Assembly (NCBI RefSeq): GCF_001425605.1
Contig: NZ_LMRG01000012.1
Span: forward strand, 519,518 to 583,517
From: Rhizobium sp. Leaf453
Lineage (GTDB): Bacteria; Pseudomonadota; Alphaproteobacteria; Rhizobiales; Rhizobiaceae
Reading direction: 5' to 3'
DNA length: 64,000 bases
In this document: piece after piece, positions 17,929-26,726 of the stretch
How positions within the stretch are numbered: position 1 is the first letter of the stretch
How the letters are laid out: the number at the start of each line of letters is the position of its first letter
Program-made: the position numbers and the translations under genes
The notes under the pieces: model-generated
The model's input: the letters and a program-made list of their open reading frames with translations, nothing else
Databases searched by the model: none
Told to the model about the DNA's origin: nothing

Positions 17929-18549
17929 ATGGCGCAGTTGACTGGGATCAAGAAGATGGTCGTTGCTTTGGCGGCTGTTTTCGTATCGGCGAGCGCGGCA
18001 ATTCCGGCGCCGAATGTAACAGCCCTCTCCATGCAGACGGGCGCCATCACCTCCCAGCCGATCGGCCATTACGAATTCTGCCAGAAGTATCGCGCCGAAT
18101 GCGAGATCAAGACCAAATCGACGACCGCGCCGCGCGTCACCGATTTCGGCTGGTCTGTCATTCGCGAGGTCAATGTCGCCGTCAACAACAAGATCACCCC
18201 GATGACCGACATGGATCAGTTCGGCAAGGACGAAGTCTGGTCCTATCCGGACGCTGCCGGTGACTGCGAGGACTTTGTTCTCCTCAAGCGCAAGCGCCTG
18301 ATGGAGAAAGGTTTCTCGCCGGCCGATCTGCTGATTACCGTCGTCCGCAAACCTGATGGCGAAGGCCATGCCGTGCTGACCGTCCGCACTGCCCAAGGCG
18401 ATTTCATCCTCGACAATCTCGACAACGACGTGAAGCTGTGGACCAAGACCCCCTACCGCTTCCTGAAACGTCAAGCCTCGTTTAACACCGGCCGCTGGGT
18501 CACCATCGAAAATGGCGACGAAGTGCTGGTTGGCTCGGTTGGGAACTGA
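17929..18549 (+). CDS. Bacterial transglutaminase-like cysteine peptidase (BTLCP), first copy
   Basis: A 206-residue secreted protein. Residues 1-30 are a signal peptide (basic start, then VVALAAVFVSASAAIPAP). The papain-like triad is visible: Cys in AGDCEDFVLLKRKRL, His in GEGHAVLTVRT and Asp in FILDNLDNDV. This is the PF06035 family, whose best studied member LapG cleaves large surface adhesins; short stand-alone periplasmic members of rhizobia have no assigned target. A second member lies at 57910-58467. It is monocistronic as far as can be seen, followed by REP-like hairpins. Confidence 0.88.
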   Translation: MAQLTGIKKMVVALAAVFVSASAAIPAPNVTALSMQTGAITSQPIGHYEFCQKYRAECEIKTKSTTAPRVTDFGWSVIREVNVAVNNKITPMTDMDQFGKDEVWSYPDAAGDCEDFVLLKRKRLMEKGFSPADLLITVVRKPDGEGHAVLTVRTAQGDFILDNLDNDVKLWTKTPYRFLKRQASFNTGRWVTIENGDEVLVGSVGN

Positions 18550-18599
18550 TCTGACTCCTGCTTCCGCCAATTCGTTGGGTTGAAAGTCTTCCATCTCCA

Positions 18600-18735
18600 C
18601 CGTCGTTCCTGTGCTTGTCACAGGAATCCATTCACGCGACTTTCGTCGCTTGGAAGGCCCGTTTTTTATCAAGACATCAGTCTCTCACCGCGCAGACGCG
18701 CGGTGGCTGGATGCCCGCCACAGGGGCGGGCATGA
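18600..18735. repeat. REP-like intergenic mosaic with two hairpins
   Basis: Two hairpins, TTCCTGTG/CACAGGAA (18606-18613 with 18619-18626) and ATGCCCGC/GCGGGCAT (18711-18718 with 18726-18733), lie in the gap between the BTLCP gene and mbfA. The surrounding words (CACAGGAATCCATTCACG and GGCTGGATGCCCGCCACAGG) are of the kind repeated in many alphaproteobacterial intergenic regions. Copy number elsewhere cannot be checked here. Confidence 0.55.
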
Positions 18736-18766
18736 GGAGCCCGGGGGCGTTGTCACGCACAAGCCC

Positions 18767-19750
18767 TCACGCATTCCCGATCAGAACACCCGCCGCCAGA
18801 ACCAGACTGCCGCCGATGACCACCTGGAAGGCGGCGCGCAGGAAGGGGGTTTCCATATATTTGTTCTGGATGAAGGCGATCGCCCAGAGTTCGAAGAAGA
18901 CGATGATGCCGGCGGTGATGGTGGCTGTCCAAAAATGCGGGATGAGGTAGGGCAGCGCATGCCCAAGCCCGCCGACGGTCGTCATGATGCCGCAGGCGAG
19001 GCCCCGCTTGATCGGTGAGCCACGGCCGGAAATCTTACCGTCGTCATGGGCTGCTTCCGTGAAACCCATCGAAATGCCAGCGCCGACGGAGGCCGACAGG
19101 CCGACGAGGAAGGTCTGCCAGGTATCCTGCGTCGCGAAGGCGGCGGCGAAGATCGGGGCAAGCGTCGAGACGGAGCCATCCATCAAGCCGGCAAGACCGG
19201 GCTGCACATAGGTCAGGACAAATTGCCGGCGCGCCGTTTCGTCCTCTGCGGTTTGCACATCCTCCGGCACATGCCGGTCGGTCAGCATGCGGGCGATATC
19301 CTCGTGGCCCTGTTCGGCCAGTGCCAGATCGCCGAGCAACTGACGGGTCGAGGCATCGGATGTATTGCGGGCCGCTTCGACATAGAAATTGTAGGCCTGC
19401 GTTTCCATCATCACCGCTTCGCGGCGCATCGCATCCAACGTCTGGTTCTGCCGCAGCCAGTCCGGTTTGCGGGCGAGAAAACCGCTGACATGTTCGCGTC
19501 GGATCAGCGGGATAAGCTCGCCGAAACGGCGGCGATGCATATCGATCAGCATGTTCTTGTGGGTGTTTTCCACTTCCGCCATGTCCTCGAAAACCTTAGC
19601 GGAATCCGGGAAGTTGGTTTTCAACTTTTGCGCATAGGCAAGATAGATGCGTCCGTCATCTTCTTCGGACGAGATAGCCAGCGCCAGGATTTCCTGCTCG
19701 GACAAGGATGAAAGTGGTCGCTTAAAGCGGGACAGAAGGCGGGAAAACAT
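18767..19750 (-). CDS. mbfA: Membrane-bound ferritin-like iron exporter MbfA
   Basis: A 327-residue fusion. Residues about 15-160 form a ferritin-like/rubrerythrin four-helix domain with the iron-ligand pattern (SEEDDGRIY, MAEVENTHKN, MMETQAYNFY, AEQGHEDIA: two ExxH pairs). Residues about 175-327 are a VIT1/CCC1-type membrane domain (VQPGLAGLMDGSVSTLAPIFAAAFA... GLSASVGAGISMGFTEA). In Bradyrhizobium and Agrobacterium MbfA exports iron and protects against iron and peroxide stress, and is repressed by Irr. A perfect ICE box lies 17 bp before the ATG. Confidence 0.93.
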   Translation of the reverse strand: MFSRLLSRFKRPLSSLSEQEILALAISSEEDDGRIYLAYAQKLKTNFPDSAKVFEDMAEVENTHKNMLIDMHRRRFGELIPLIRREHVSGFLARKPDWLRQNQTLDAMRREAVMMETQAYNFYVEAARNTSDASTRQLLGDLALAEQGHEDIARMLTDRHVPEDVQTAEDETARRQFVLTYVQPGLAGLMDGSVSTLAPIFAAAFATQDTWQTFLVGLSASVGAGISMGFTEAAHDDGKISGRGSPIKRGLACGIMTTVGGLGHALPYLIPHFWTATITAGIIVFFELWAIAFIQNKYMETPFLRAAFQVVIGGSLVLAAGVLIGNA

Positions 19751-19766
19751 GACGCGAAATACCTAG

Positions 19767-19783
19767 TTTAGAATTATTCTAAA
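19767..19783. promoter_or_regulatory. ICE box (Irr operator) of mbfA
   Basis: TTTAGAATTATTCTAAA is a perfect 17-bp palindrome with a 3-nt centre and matches the iron control element consensus TTTAGAA-N3-TTCTAAA bound by rhizobial Irr. It lies immediately upstream of mbfA, within the expected promoter or leader. Binding of Irr under low iron would repress the exporter. The irr gene itself is at 54411-54830. Confidence 0.88.
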
Positions 19784-19893
19784 AATAAGTTGGTGCTGCG
19801 TCGAGGTCAAGCCGCCAAGGAGGAAGACTCGACAGAAAGCAGGAGAACTTCCTAAATGCGGGTTATGATGACCTGCCCCGAAAGCCGTTTGCC

Positions 19894-20709
19894 ATGAACC
19901 CGCTCCTGAAAGGCAAGGATACCGTGCTCGACCGCATCGGCAGGGCGCTGGCCGAACGGTTGACCACCCAGACGTCCGGTTACGAGCCTTATACGCCGTC
20001 CGATCCGGAGACCTTGGCGCGGACGCTGAGGCCTGGCGACATCCTGCTGATCGAGGGCAATCACAAGGTTTCGGCGGCGATCAAATATCTGACGCAATCA
20101 ACCTGGTCACATGCCGCCTTCTTTGCCGGCGACGAGATTCCGCTGACGCTGGATCAGGCGGCCCGCCCGATCATCGATCGCCCGCAACTTGTCGAAGTCA
20201 ATCTGGGCGAAGGCTGCGTCGCGGTGCCGCTCAGCAAATATTCCACCTACAATACGCGCATCTGCCGGCCGATCGGTCTGACACCGGAGGATCGCGATGC
20301 GGTCGTGTCCTTCATGGTGTCGCGGCTCGGGCTGAAATACGACATGAAGAACATTTTCGACATGCTGCGCTATTTCATGCCGGCGCCGCCGGTTCCGGTG
20401 CGTTTGCGTCGCCGGATGCTGGCCTTCGGCTCGGGGGATCCCACGCGGGCAATCTGTTCGACGCTGATCGCGCAGGCCTTCGAGCAGATCCGCTATCCCA
20501 TCCTGCCGGAAATCACCCGCGCACCGGGCCGCGCATCGGCGACCTCGACCTTTTCACGGGCCGAGATCCTGCACATCCGCCACCACTCGCTCTATACGCC
20601 GCGCGACTTCGACCTCTCGCCCTATTTCGCCATCGTCAAACCGACGCTGGAATACGGCTTCGACTACAAGCGGCTGGAATGGGGGGGCGAACCGCCGGCT
20701 ACAGGGTAA
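19894..20709 (+). CDS. YiiX/YebB-like (PF05708) permuted NlpC/P60 hydrolase
   Basis: A 271-residue protein. The order of catalytic elements is that of the circularly permuted papain-like group: His in STWSHAAFFAGD at about residue 73 comes before Cys in TRAICSTLIAQAFEQ at about residue 188. LRPGDILLIEGNHKVSAAIKYLTQS is the typical N-terminal block. No signal peptide is evident. Members are thought to act as lipid-linked or peptide hydrolases; the substrate is unknown. The ribosome binding site of the chosen ATG is weak. It converges with the cfa-like gene with an 11-nt overlap. Confidence 0.75.
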   Translation: MNPLLKGKDTVLDRIGRALAERLTTQTSGYEPYTPSDPETLARTLRPGDILLIEGNHKVSAAIKYLTQSTWSHAAFFAGDEIPLTLDQAARPIIDRPQLVEVNLGEGCVAVPLSKYSTYNTRICRPIGLTPEDRDAVVSFMVSRLGLKYDMKNIFDMLRYFMPAPPVPVRLRRRMLAFGSGDPTRAICSTLIAQAFEQIRYPILPEITRAPGRASATSTFSRAEILHIRHHSLYTPRDFDLSPYFAIVKPTLEYGFDYKRLEWGGEPPATG

Positions 20710-21940
20710 TGTTCAGCGTCTGCTCCCGGACGATATAGGCTTTCTGCCGGTCGGTGATGTAATCGCGCACGATCGGGGCAGCATCGCGCGTACGCGACAG
20801 CTGCATGTGGAACACGAGCTGGCTGCCGGTGCGGAACATCATCTCGCAACTGATCAGGTAGAATTCCCACATGCGGGCAAAGCGTTCGTCGTACATTTCG
20901 ACGACCTTGTCGCGGTTCTTCTCGAAGCGTTCGACCCAATGCTTGAGCGTCGTGGCGTAATGGACGCGCAGGAATTCGAGATCGGTCACCCAGAGGCTGT
21001 TCTGCTCGACGACTTGGAAAACCTCGGAAAGCGCCGGCGAATAGGCGCCGGGGAAGATGTATTTCCGCAGCCAGGCGCTCGCCATGCCGGGCGGGCTCAT
21101 ATGGCCGATCGAATGCAGCACGGCGACGCCATCATCCGGCATCAGCGCATTCAGCTTTTTGAAAAATTCGTCGTAATGGCTGACGCCGACATGTTCGAAC
21201 ATGCCGACGGAGACGATCCGGTCGAAGGTCTCAGTGACATCGCGGTAGTCGCGCAGCTCGAACCGGACACGGCCTTCAAGTCCGGCATCCTTGGCGCGCT
21301 GCGTCGCCAGCGCCTGCTGCTCTTTCGACAGCGTCACGCCGAGAACTTCGACATCTTCCAGTTGGGCGAGATAGAGTGCGAGATCCCCCCAGCCGCAACC
21401 GATATCCAGTACCTTCATGCCCGGCCGCAGGCACAGCTTGGAGGCCAGCAGCCGCAGCTTGTTGCGCTGCGCCTGTTCGAGCGTTTCCTCCGGATCGCGG
21501 AAATAGGCGCAGGAATAGAGCATGTTGGCATCGAGGAAGAGCTTGTAGAATTCATTGCCGACATCGTAATGGTGGGCGACATTGCGCTGCGCCTCGCCCT
21601 TGATGTTGGACTGCTGGCGGTTGCGAAAGCGCATCTTGATGGCGCGCAGCACCTTCTGGATCGGATAAGAGCCAAGCGACAGCCGGTTGATCGAGAACAG
21701 CGTGAGGAAATCCTTCAGCGTCGAGCCATTTTCGAACAGCAGTGTGCCATCCATATAGGCTTCGCCGGCGGCCAGTTCGGAATTGAAGACGAGGGTGCGG
21801 TAGAGTTTCGGGTCCGTCAGCCGCATGGTGACTTCCGGGCCGGGTTCGCCGGAGAAGACATGCGACTTGCCATCCGCGTCGATGACCGTCAGCTGGCCCT
21901 TGCGGATGAAGGCTTTCATCATATGCGACAGTGGAAACAT
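20699..21940 (-). CDS. cfa: Cyclopropane-fatty-acyl-phospholipid synthase
   Basis: A 413-residue S-adenosylmethionine-dependent enzyme. An N-terminal lipid-binding domain (residues about 1-110) is followed by NVAHHYDVGNEFYKLFLDANMLYSCAYF, the family hallmark, and the methyltransferase motif VLDIGCGWGDLALYLAQ. It adds a methylene bridge to unsaturated acyl chains of membrane phospholipids, important in acid and stationary phase. The ATG at 21940 is chosen for its GAGG site; an in-frame GTG lies two codons earlier. Rhizobia often carry two cfa genes; which one this is cannot be told. Confidence 0.92.
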   Translation of the reverse strand: MFPLSHMMKAFIRKGQLTVIDADGKSHVFSGEPGPEVTMRLTDPKLYRTLVFNSELAAGEAYMDGTLLFENGSTLKDFLTLFSINRLSLGSYPIQKVLRAIKMRFRNRQQSNIKGEAQRNVAHHYDVGNEFYKLFLDANMLYSCAYFRDPEETLEQAQRNKLRLLASKLCLRPGMKVLDIGCGWGDLALYLAQLEDVEVLGVTLSKEQQALATQRAKDAGLEGRVRFELRDYRDVTETFDRIVSVGMFEHVGVSHYDEFFKKLNALMPDDGVAVLHSIGHMSPPGMASAWLRKYIFPGAYSPALSEVFQVVEQNSLWVTDLEFLRVHYATTLKHWVERFEKNRDKVVEMYDERFARMWEFYLISCEMMFRTGSQLVFHMQLSRTRDAAPIVRDYITDRQKAYIVREQTLNITL

Positions 21941-22026
21941 GCACACCTCAATGAGAACAAGTGACGCTTTCGAAGCGGCACTCTATCACCGGGTTTTCAA
22001 AATGCGCGTCCCAATTTCGTGAAAAT

Positions 22027-22914
22027 TCAACGGCCGGTGGCAGTGGCGCCGGCACTTGCGGCCACCACGAGCAGGGTTCCCGTGATCTGCAGCGCGGTCA
22101 TCGGCTGGCTCAGCACGAGAAAACCGGCAATGGCACCGAGCGCAGGCTCCAGGCTCATCAGGATGCCGAAGGAGGATGTGCTCATCCGGCGCAGCGCGAT
22201 CATCTCCAGCGCATAGGGAATGAGCGGCACCAGCAGCGCCAGCCAGGCGACGGTAAACACGCCTTCCATCGTCATGCGGTGAGCGTCGAACAGCCCGAAG
22301 GGGGTGGCGACGACGGCGGCGACGATCAGCGACATGGACAGGCCCTGCAGCCCTTCGAAGGCGCTGCCGGCCTTCTTCATCAGGATGATATAGAGGCCCC
22401 AGCCCGTGGCAGCGCCGAAGGCGAAGAGAACGCCGATGGGATCGCCGATCCAGCCGTGGCCGTCATGGGCCAGCAACAGCACGCCGGCACCGGCGATCAA
22501 CGGCCAGACGAGCCGCCAGCCGAGACCGAAGGCGAAGGTTGCGACGGTGAGCGGCCCGAGGAAATCGATGGCCACGGCCAAGCCGAGCGGAATACGCTCG
22601 ATGGCAGCAAAGAAACACAGGGTCATGCCGGCCATCGATGCGCCCAGCACACCGGCGGTCTGCCACTGCGCGCGTGTATAACGGAAGACGGGAGGCCGCA
22701 CGACGATGGCCAGCAGCGCGGCGGCCCAGAGCAGGCGCAGCCAGGTGGTGCCGGACGGGCCATAGGCTGATATGGCCGAGGCCGAAAAGGCCGAGCCGAA
22801 CTGCACGCTGGACATGGACAGAAGGCACATCAGGCCGCCGGTCAGGGCAGCCGTGGTTCCGGCGGTCAGCGGCGCCGGGGCCGACGGTACTGTCGTGTCT
22901 GCAGACTGATCCAT
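22027..22914 (-). CDS. RhtA-like EamA family exporter
   Basis: A 295-residue protein with ten predicted helices in two EamA halves. It matches E. coli RhtA in length and in the C-terminal block PYALEMIALRRMSTSSFGILMSLEPALGAIAGFL, and in GLAVAIDFLGPL in the first half. RhtA exports threonine, homoserine and related amino acids across the inner membrane; the substrate here is inferred by homology. The start at 22914 (MDQSADTTVP) is preferred over longer frames. Upstream is a divergent stress-protein gene. Confidence 0.8.
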   Translation of the reverse strand: MDQSADTTVPSAPAPLTAGTTAALTGGLMCLLSMSSVQFGSAFSASAISAYGPSGTTWLRLLWAAALLAIVVRPPVFRYTRAQWQTAGVLGASMAGMTLCFFAAIERIPLGLAVAIDFLGPLTVATFAFGLGWRLVWPLIAGAGVLLLAHDGHGWIGDPIGVLFAFGAATGWGLYIILMKKAGSAFEGLQGLSMSLIVAAVVATPFGLFDAHRMTMEGVFTVAWLALLVPLIPYALEMIALRRMSTSSFGILMSLEPALGAIAGFLVLSQPMTALQITGTLLVVAASAGATATGR

Positions 22915-23113
22915 GATGTCATCCTCAGGGCGGCAAGACGTTCCGCCTTCCCTGGCTCTAGCGAAGGCGGGCACCGCGTTCAAATTCATATTTATGGGGT
23001 GAGCATAAGGGCATTTGATGCTCGACTTCTAATGGATGCGATGAATGTGGGGAACATTCGGGCTCCCCGGCCGTTATGCCTGCCAGAAATCGCGTTTGAG
23101 TGAGGTGGAAGAC

Positions 23114-23365
23114 ATGGATGTAAACGGTGTCGGCTGGATTGCGGCGATCATCATCGGCGGTCTCGCCGGGTGGCTGGCGGAACAGTTCATGAAGTCCAAC
23201 ATGGGCGTGTTCATGAACATCATTCTCGGCATCATCGGCGCGGTCGTGCTCAACGCCATCCTCGCCTTTGCCGGGCTCGGCTTCACGGGCTGGCTGGCTT
23301 ACTTGATCATCGGCTTCCTCGGTGCCTGCATCCTCATTGCCGTCGGCCGTGCGGTGCGGCGATAA
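23114..23365 (+). CDS. GlsB/YeaQ/YmgE family stress-response membrane protein
   Basis: An 83-residue protein with three hydrophobic helices and the family pattern IIGGLAGWLAEQFMK, followed by MNIILGIIGAVVLNAI and GWLAYLIIGFLGACILIAVGRAVRR. GlsB-type proteins are small inner-membrane proteins induced by general or envelope stress; the molecular role is unknown. GAGGTGGAAG precedes the ATG. The next gene begins 18 nt downstream, so the two are probably co-transcribed. Confidence 0.88.
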   Translation: MDVNGVGWIAAIIIGGLAGWLAEQFMKSNMGVFMNIILGIIGAVVLNAILAFAGLGFTGWLAYLIIGFLGACILIAVGRAVRR

Positions 23366-23383
23366 CAGTGAAGGAGAAAACCG

Positions 23384-23713
23384 ATGCTGACATTCGCAGC
23401 TGAAGGCAATGGACAGGGCAAGCTGGAAATCAATGGTCAATCACAACCTGTGTCCTATGAACTCGTCGAGGCACGGGAAGACGATGACAGCCGTCAGGTT
23501 CGCATCCGGCTCCATGCGCCGAGGGACTGGCTGATGAAGCAGGGATTCAGCGGCGAAGCCGTGCTTGTGCGCAACAATGGCGCGCGCATCGCGGTACGCC
23601 GCGAGGGCGGCGTTGATGTGGACGATGCTGTCTCGGTGACGCTGGAAGGCTATGACGACAGCCGATCCGACGAAGGAGAGGTGTCTGACGCGTACCCCGA
23701 ATTGAAGCATTAG
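23384..23713 (+). CDS. Hypothetical cytosolic protein
   Basis: A 109-residue acidic soluble protein without a recognised domain. It looks beta-rich in the first 90 residues (LEINGQSQPVSYELVEAREDDDSRQVRIRLHAP) and ends in an acidic tail. GAAGGAG lies before the ATG, 18 nt after the GlsB-like gene. A strong terminator follows. The pairing suggests a stress-related role, but this is inference from position only. Confidence 0.65.
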   Translation: MLTFAAEGNGQGKLEINGQSQPVSYELVEAREDDDSRQVRIRLHAPRDWLMKQGFSGEAVLVRNNGARIAVRREGGVDVDDAVSVTLEGYDDSRSDEGEVSDAYPELKH

Positions 23714-23742
23714 CTTCAGGAAAGTTTGCGGCGGAAACGGAA

Positions 23743-23772
23743 ACGGGCGCGATGCGAGGTCGCGCCCGTTTT
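23743..23772. terminator. Bidirectional terminator between the GlsB pair and efp
   Basis: ACGGGCGCGA (23743-23752) pairs with TCGCGCCCGT (23760-23769), followed by TTTTC on the plus strand and preceded by an A-rich stretch that gives T residues on the minus strand. It lies between two convergent transcription units. Confidence 0.8.
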
Positions 23773-23803
23773 CATATGTCTGACGATCGTTCCCTTGGGG
23801 AAA

Positions 23804-24373
23804 TCAATCCTTGGCGCGTTCGACGTAAGACGCATCTTCCGTCAGGATGACAACGCGGGTGCCGACGCCGATATGTGGCGGAACCATGGTGCGCACGCCG
23901 TTCGACAGGATAGCCGGCTTGTAGGACGAAGACGCCGTCTGGCCCTTGACGACCGGCTCGGTCTCGGTGATCTCAAGCGTCATGCGGGTCGGCAGTTCGA
24001 TGGCGAGCGCCTGGCCTTCGAACATTTTCAGCTGAACGACCATGCCTTCCTGCAGATAGGCCTTGTCGTCGCCAATGACATCCGGGCTGACCGCGACCTG
24101 GTCGTAGCTTTCCGGGTTCATGAAGTGGAAGCCTTCGCCATCTTCATAGAGGAAGGTGTGATCGCGATCCTCGACGAAAGCGCGCTCGACTTGCTCGGTC
24201 GTGCGCCAACGCTCCGACACCTTCACGCCGTCGGAAATGCGGCGCATGTCGACCTGCGTGACCGGGGTGCCCTTGCCGGGGTGGAAGTTCTGTGCGGTCA
24301 AAACGGCATAGAGCTTGCCGTCGACTTCGAGAACATTGCCCTTGCGGACCGTGGAGGCGATTACCTTGACCAT
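23804..24373 (-). CDS. efp: Elongation factor P
   Basis: A 189-residue protein with the three beta-barrel domains of EF-P. The modification loop reads HPGKGTP with Lys34, the residue that receives (R)-beta-lysine. EF-P relieves ribosome stalling at polyproline stretches. The gene is divergent from epmA-epmB, the enzymes for the Lys34 modification, with a 194-bp shared upstream region. The C-terminal domain ([35 protein letters not shown]) is complete. Confidence 0.97.
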   Translation of the reverse strand: MVKVIASTVRKGNVLEVDGKLYAVLTAQNFHPGKGTPVTQVDMRRISDGVKVSERWRTTEQVERAFVEDRDHTFLYEDGEGFHFMNPESYDQVAVSPDVIGDDKAYLQEGMVVQLKMFEGQALAIELPTRMTLEITETEPVVKGQTASSSYKPAILSNGVRTMVPPHIGVGTRVVILTEDASYVERAKD

Positions 24374-24567
24374 AAGTCTTCCTTGTAACTGAGCTTGATG
24401 CGTCGTAGAGGAGCGCAGGAAATGCGCGTCAAAGACGCCAGAATGCGTTTTCGGGCCGCACCTACCCTATATCGGGGCAAATTGCCAGTGTGACGGTGGA
24501 TAGACCCGGAAGAAACCGACAATTGCCGTAAAATTCGAGCCTGACCGACAAGACGGAACCACTCTTT

Positions 24568-25638
24568 ATGCCAGCCGCATCTCCCTGGTGGACGCCCGAT
24601 GTCCATGCCGACCGCCGCGGCTTCCTTCTCGGCCGCAACCGGATCCAGGCGGCTCTGCGCGGTTTTTTCGCTGAGCGGGATTTCATCGAGGTTGATACGG
24701 CCACGCTGCAGATTTCGCCGGGCAACGAGGCGCATCTGCACGCTTTCGCGACGTCTGCCATCAACCATGACGGCAGCACTGCGCCGCTTTACCTGCACAC
24801 TTCGCCGGAATTTGCCTGCAAGAAGCTGCTGGCTGCCGGCGAACAACGCATTGCGTGTTTCGCCCATGTCTATCGCAACCGCGAGCGCGGGCCGCTGCAT
24901 CATCCGGAATTCACCATGCTGGAATGGTACCGGGCCGGCGAGACATATGAAGCGCTGATGGTTGATTGCGCCGCGATTCTGGCGCTTGCGGCTGAAACCA
25001 CTGGTGCCCGCCAACTCACTTACCGCGATCGACAGGCCGATCCGTTTGCGGAGCCGGAGCGCATCACGGTTGCCGAAGCCTTCGCCCGCTTTGCCGGCAT
25101 CGATCTCCTCGCATACATCGACAAGACGGGAGAAACTGACCGGGATCGTTTCGCCGAAGCCCTGCGCACCGCCGGATTGCGGGTGGCGGGTGACGATACT
25201 TGGGCGGATCTGTTCAGCCGCGTGATCGTCGAGAAGGTCGAGCCCAATCTCGGCCATGGGCGTGCGACGATCCTCTATGAATATCCCGTCGCCGAGGCAG
25301 CTCTGGCGCGCCCGACGCAGCATGATCCGCGCGTTGCCGAACGGTTTGAGCTCTATGCCTGCGGCGTCGAGCTCGCCAATGCCTTCGGAGAATTGACCGA
25401 TCCCGCCGAACAGCGCCGCCGTTTCGAGATCGAGATGGTCGAGAAGGCCCGCGTCTACGGCGAGACCTATCCGCTGGACGAGGATTTCCTCTCGGCCCTT
25501 GCGATCATGCCGCAGGCGAGCGGCAGCGCGCTGGGTTTTGATAGGCTGGTCATGCTGGCAACCGGCGCGCCGCGTATCGATCAGGTCATCTGGGCGCCGG
25601 TTGCAGAAACAGACCCTCGCGATGGAGGCCGTGCATGA
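24568..25638 (+). CDS. epmA: EF-P--(R)-beta-lysine ligase EpmA (PoxA/GenX)
   Basis: A 356-residue paralogue of the class II lysyl-tRNA synthetase catalytic domain without the anticodon-binding domain. Motif 2 is seen in YRNRERGPLHHPEFTMLEWYRAGE, and motif 3 in ASGSALGFDRLVMLATGA; NEAHLHAF and LYLHTSPEFACKKLLAAG are typical of PoxA/GenX. It attaches beta-lysine to Lys34 of EF-P. Its stop overlaps the epmB start (ATGA), so the two are translationally coupled. Efp lies next door on the other strand. Confidence 0.95.
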   Translation: MPAASPWWTPDVHADRRGFLLGRNRIQAALRGFFAERDFIEVDTATLQISPGNEAHLHAFATSAINHDGSTAPLYLHTSPEFACKKLLAAGEQRIACFAHVYRNRERGPLHHPEFTMLEWYRAGETYEALMVDCAAILALAAETTGARQLTYRDRQADPFAEPERITVAEAFARFAGIDLLAYIDKTGETDRDRFAEALRTAGLRVAGDDTWADLFSRVIVEKVEPNLGHGRATILYEYPVAEAALARPTQHDPRVAERFELYACGVELANAFGELTDPAEQRRRFEIEMVEKARVYGETYPLDEDFLSALAIMPQASGSALGFDRLVMLATGAPRIDQVIWAPVAETDPRDGGRA

Positions 25639-26684
25639 CAGCCCTTCGCCCGCTGAAGACCATCGCCGATCTGGAACAAGCCGGGCTGGTTTCGGCCGAA
25701 CAGCGGCCGGCGCTTGAGCCGGTCGCCGATCGCTATGCCGTTGCCGTGACGCCGGCCATCGCCGCGCTGATCGACCGGAACGACCCTACAGATCCCATTG
25801 CCCGCCAGTTCGTGCCTGATGCCGCCGAGCTTCTCCGCCTGCCGGAGGAGCGCGAGGACCCGATCGGCGACGCCGCCCATAGCCCGGTCGAGGGCATCGT
25901 CCATCGGTATCCGGATCGCGTGCTGCTGAAAGCCGTGCATGTCTGTCCGGTCTATTGCCGCTTCTGTTTCCGCCGCGAAATGGTCGGGCCGCAAGGGCTT
26001 GGAACACTTGCATCGCAGGCGATGGATGCTGCCTTCGCCTATATCGCCGATCATCCGGAAATCTGGGAAGTCATCCTGACGGGTGGCGATCCGCTGGTGC
26101 TGTCACCGCGTCGTCTCGCCTCGATCATGGAACGGCTGTCGGCGATCGATCACGTCAAGATCGTCCGGTTCCACACCCGCGTGCCCGTCGTCGAGCCCGA
26201 ACGTGTCGATGCGGCCCTGATCGATGCGCTGAAGGCCAGCGGCAAGACCACCTATCTCGCTTTGCACGCCAATCACCCGCGCGAACTGACGGCGTCGGCG
26301 AGAAAGGCTTGTGCGCTTCTGGTGGATAGCGGCGTTGTGATGATCAGCCAGTCCGTTCTGCTGAAGGGCGTCAACGACGACGCCGATACGCTGGCTGCCC
26401 TGATGCGTGCATTCGTCGAAAACCGCATCAAACCCTATTACCTGCACCATCCGGACCTAGCGCCCGGCACCAGCCATTTCCGGCTGACCATCGAGGAGGG
26501 GCAGGCCCTGGTTGCGTCCCTGCACGGCCGCGTTTCCGGCCTCTGCCAGCCCACCTACATCCTCGACATCCCCGGCGGCCACGGCAAGGCCGTCATCAGT
26601 GCCTCGACCATCGAGGACAATGGCGGCGGCTGTTTCACTGTGACGGATTTCAGGGGTGAGGGGCACGATTACGTGTCGAAGTGA
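25635..26684 (+). CDS. epmB: EF-P beta-lysylation protein EpmB (lysine 2,3-aminomutase family)
   Basis: A 349-residue radical SAM enzyme. The [4Fe-4S] motif CPVYCRFC (Cys104, Cys108, Cys111) is intact, followed by EVILTGGDPLVLSPRRL and the PLP-lysine region near PTYILDIPGGHGKAV. It converts (S)-lysine to (R)-beta-lysine for EpmA. It overlaps epmA by 4 nt. I see no EpmC-like hydroxylase nearby. A diverged copy of its last 58 codons occurs downstream at 27781-27954. Confidence 0.94.
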   Translation: MTALRPLKTIADLEQAGLVSAEQRPALEPVADRYAVAVTPAIAALIDRNDPTDPIARQFVPDAAELLRLPEEREDPIGDAAHSPVEGIVHRYPDRVLLKAVHVCPVYCRFCFRREMVGPQGLGTLASQAMDAAFAYIADHPEIWEVILTGGDPLVLSPRRLASIMERLSAIDHVKIVRFHTRVPVVEPERVDAALIDALKASGKTTYLALHANHPRELTASARKACALLVDSGVVMISQSVLLKGVNDDADTLAALMRAFVENRIKPYYLHHPDLAPGTSHFRLTIEEGQALVASLHGRVSGLCQPTYILDIPGGHGKAVISASTIEDNGGGCFTVTDFRGEGHDYVSK

Positions 26685-26688
26685 TTGG

Positions 26689-26720
26689 GCTCATCTGCAG
26701 TTCGTTGACTGCAGATGAGC
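26689..26720. terminator. Perfect 12-bp hairpin between epmB and the RTX gene
   Basis: GCTCATCTGCAG (26689-26700) and CTGCAGATGAGC (26709-26720) are exact reverse complements with an 8-nt loop, four nt after the epmB stop and just beyond the 3' end of the convergent RTX gene. There is no T tract; it may act as a bidirectional terminator or mark an insertion boundary. Confidence 0.6.
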
Positions 26721-26726
26721 AGCACT

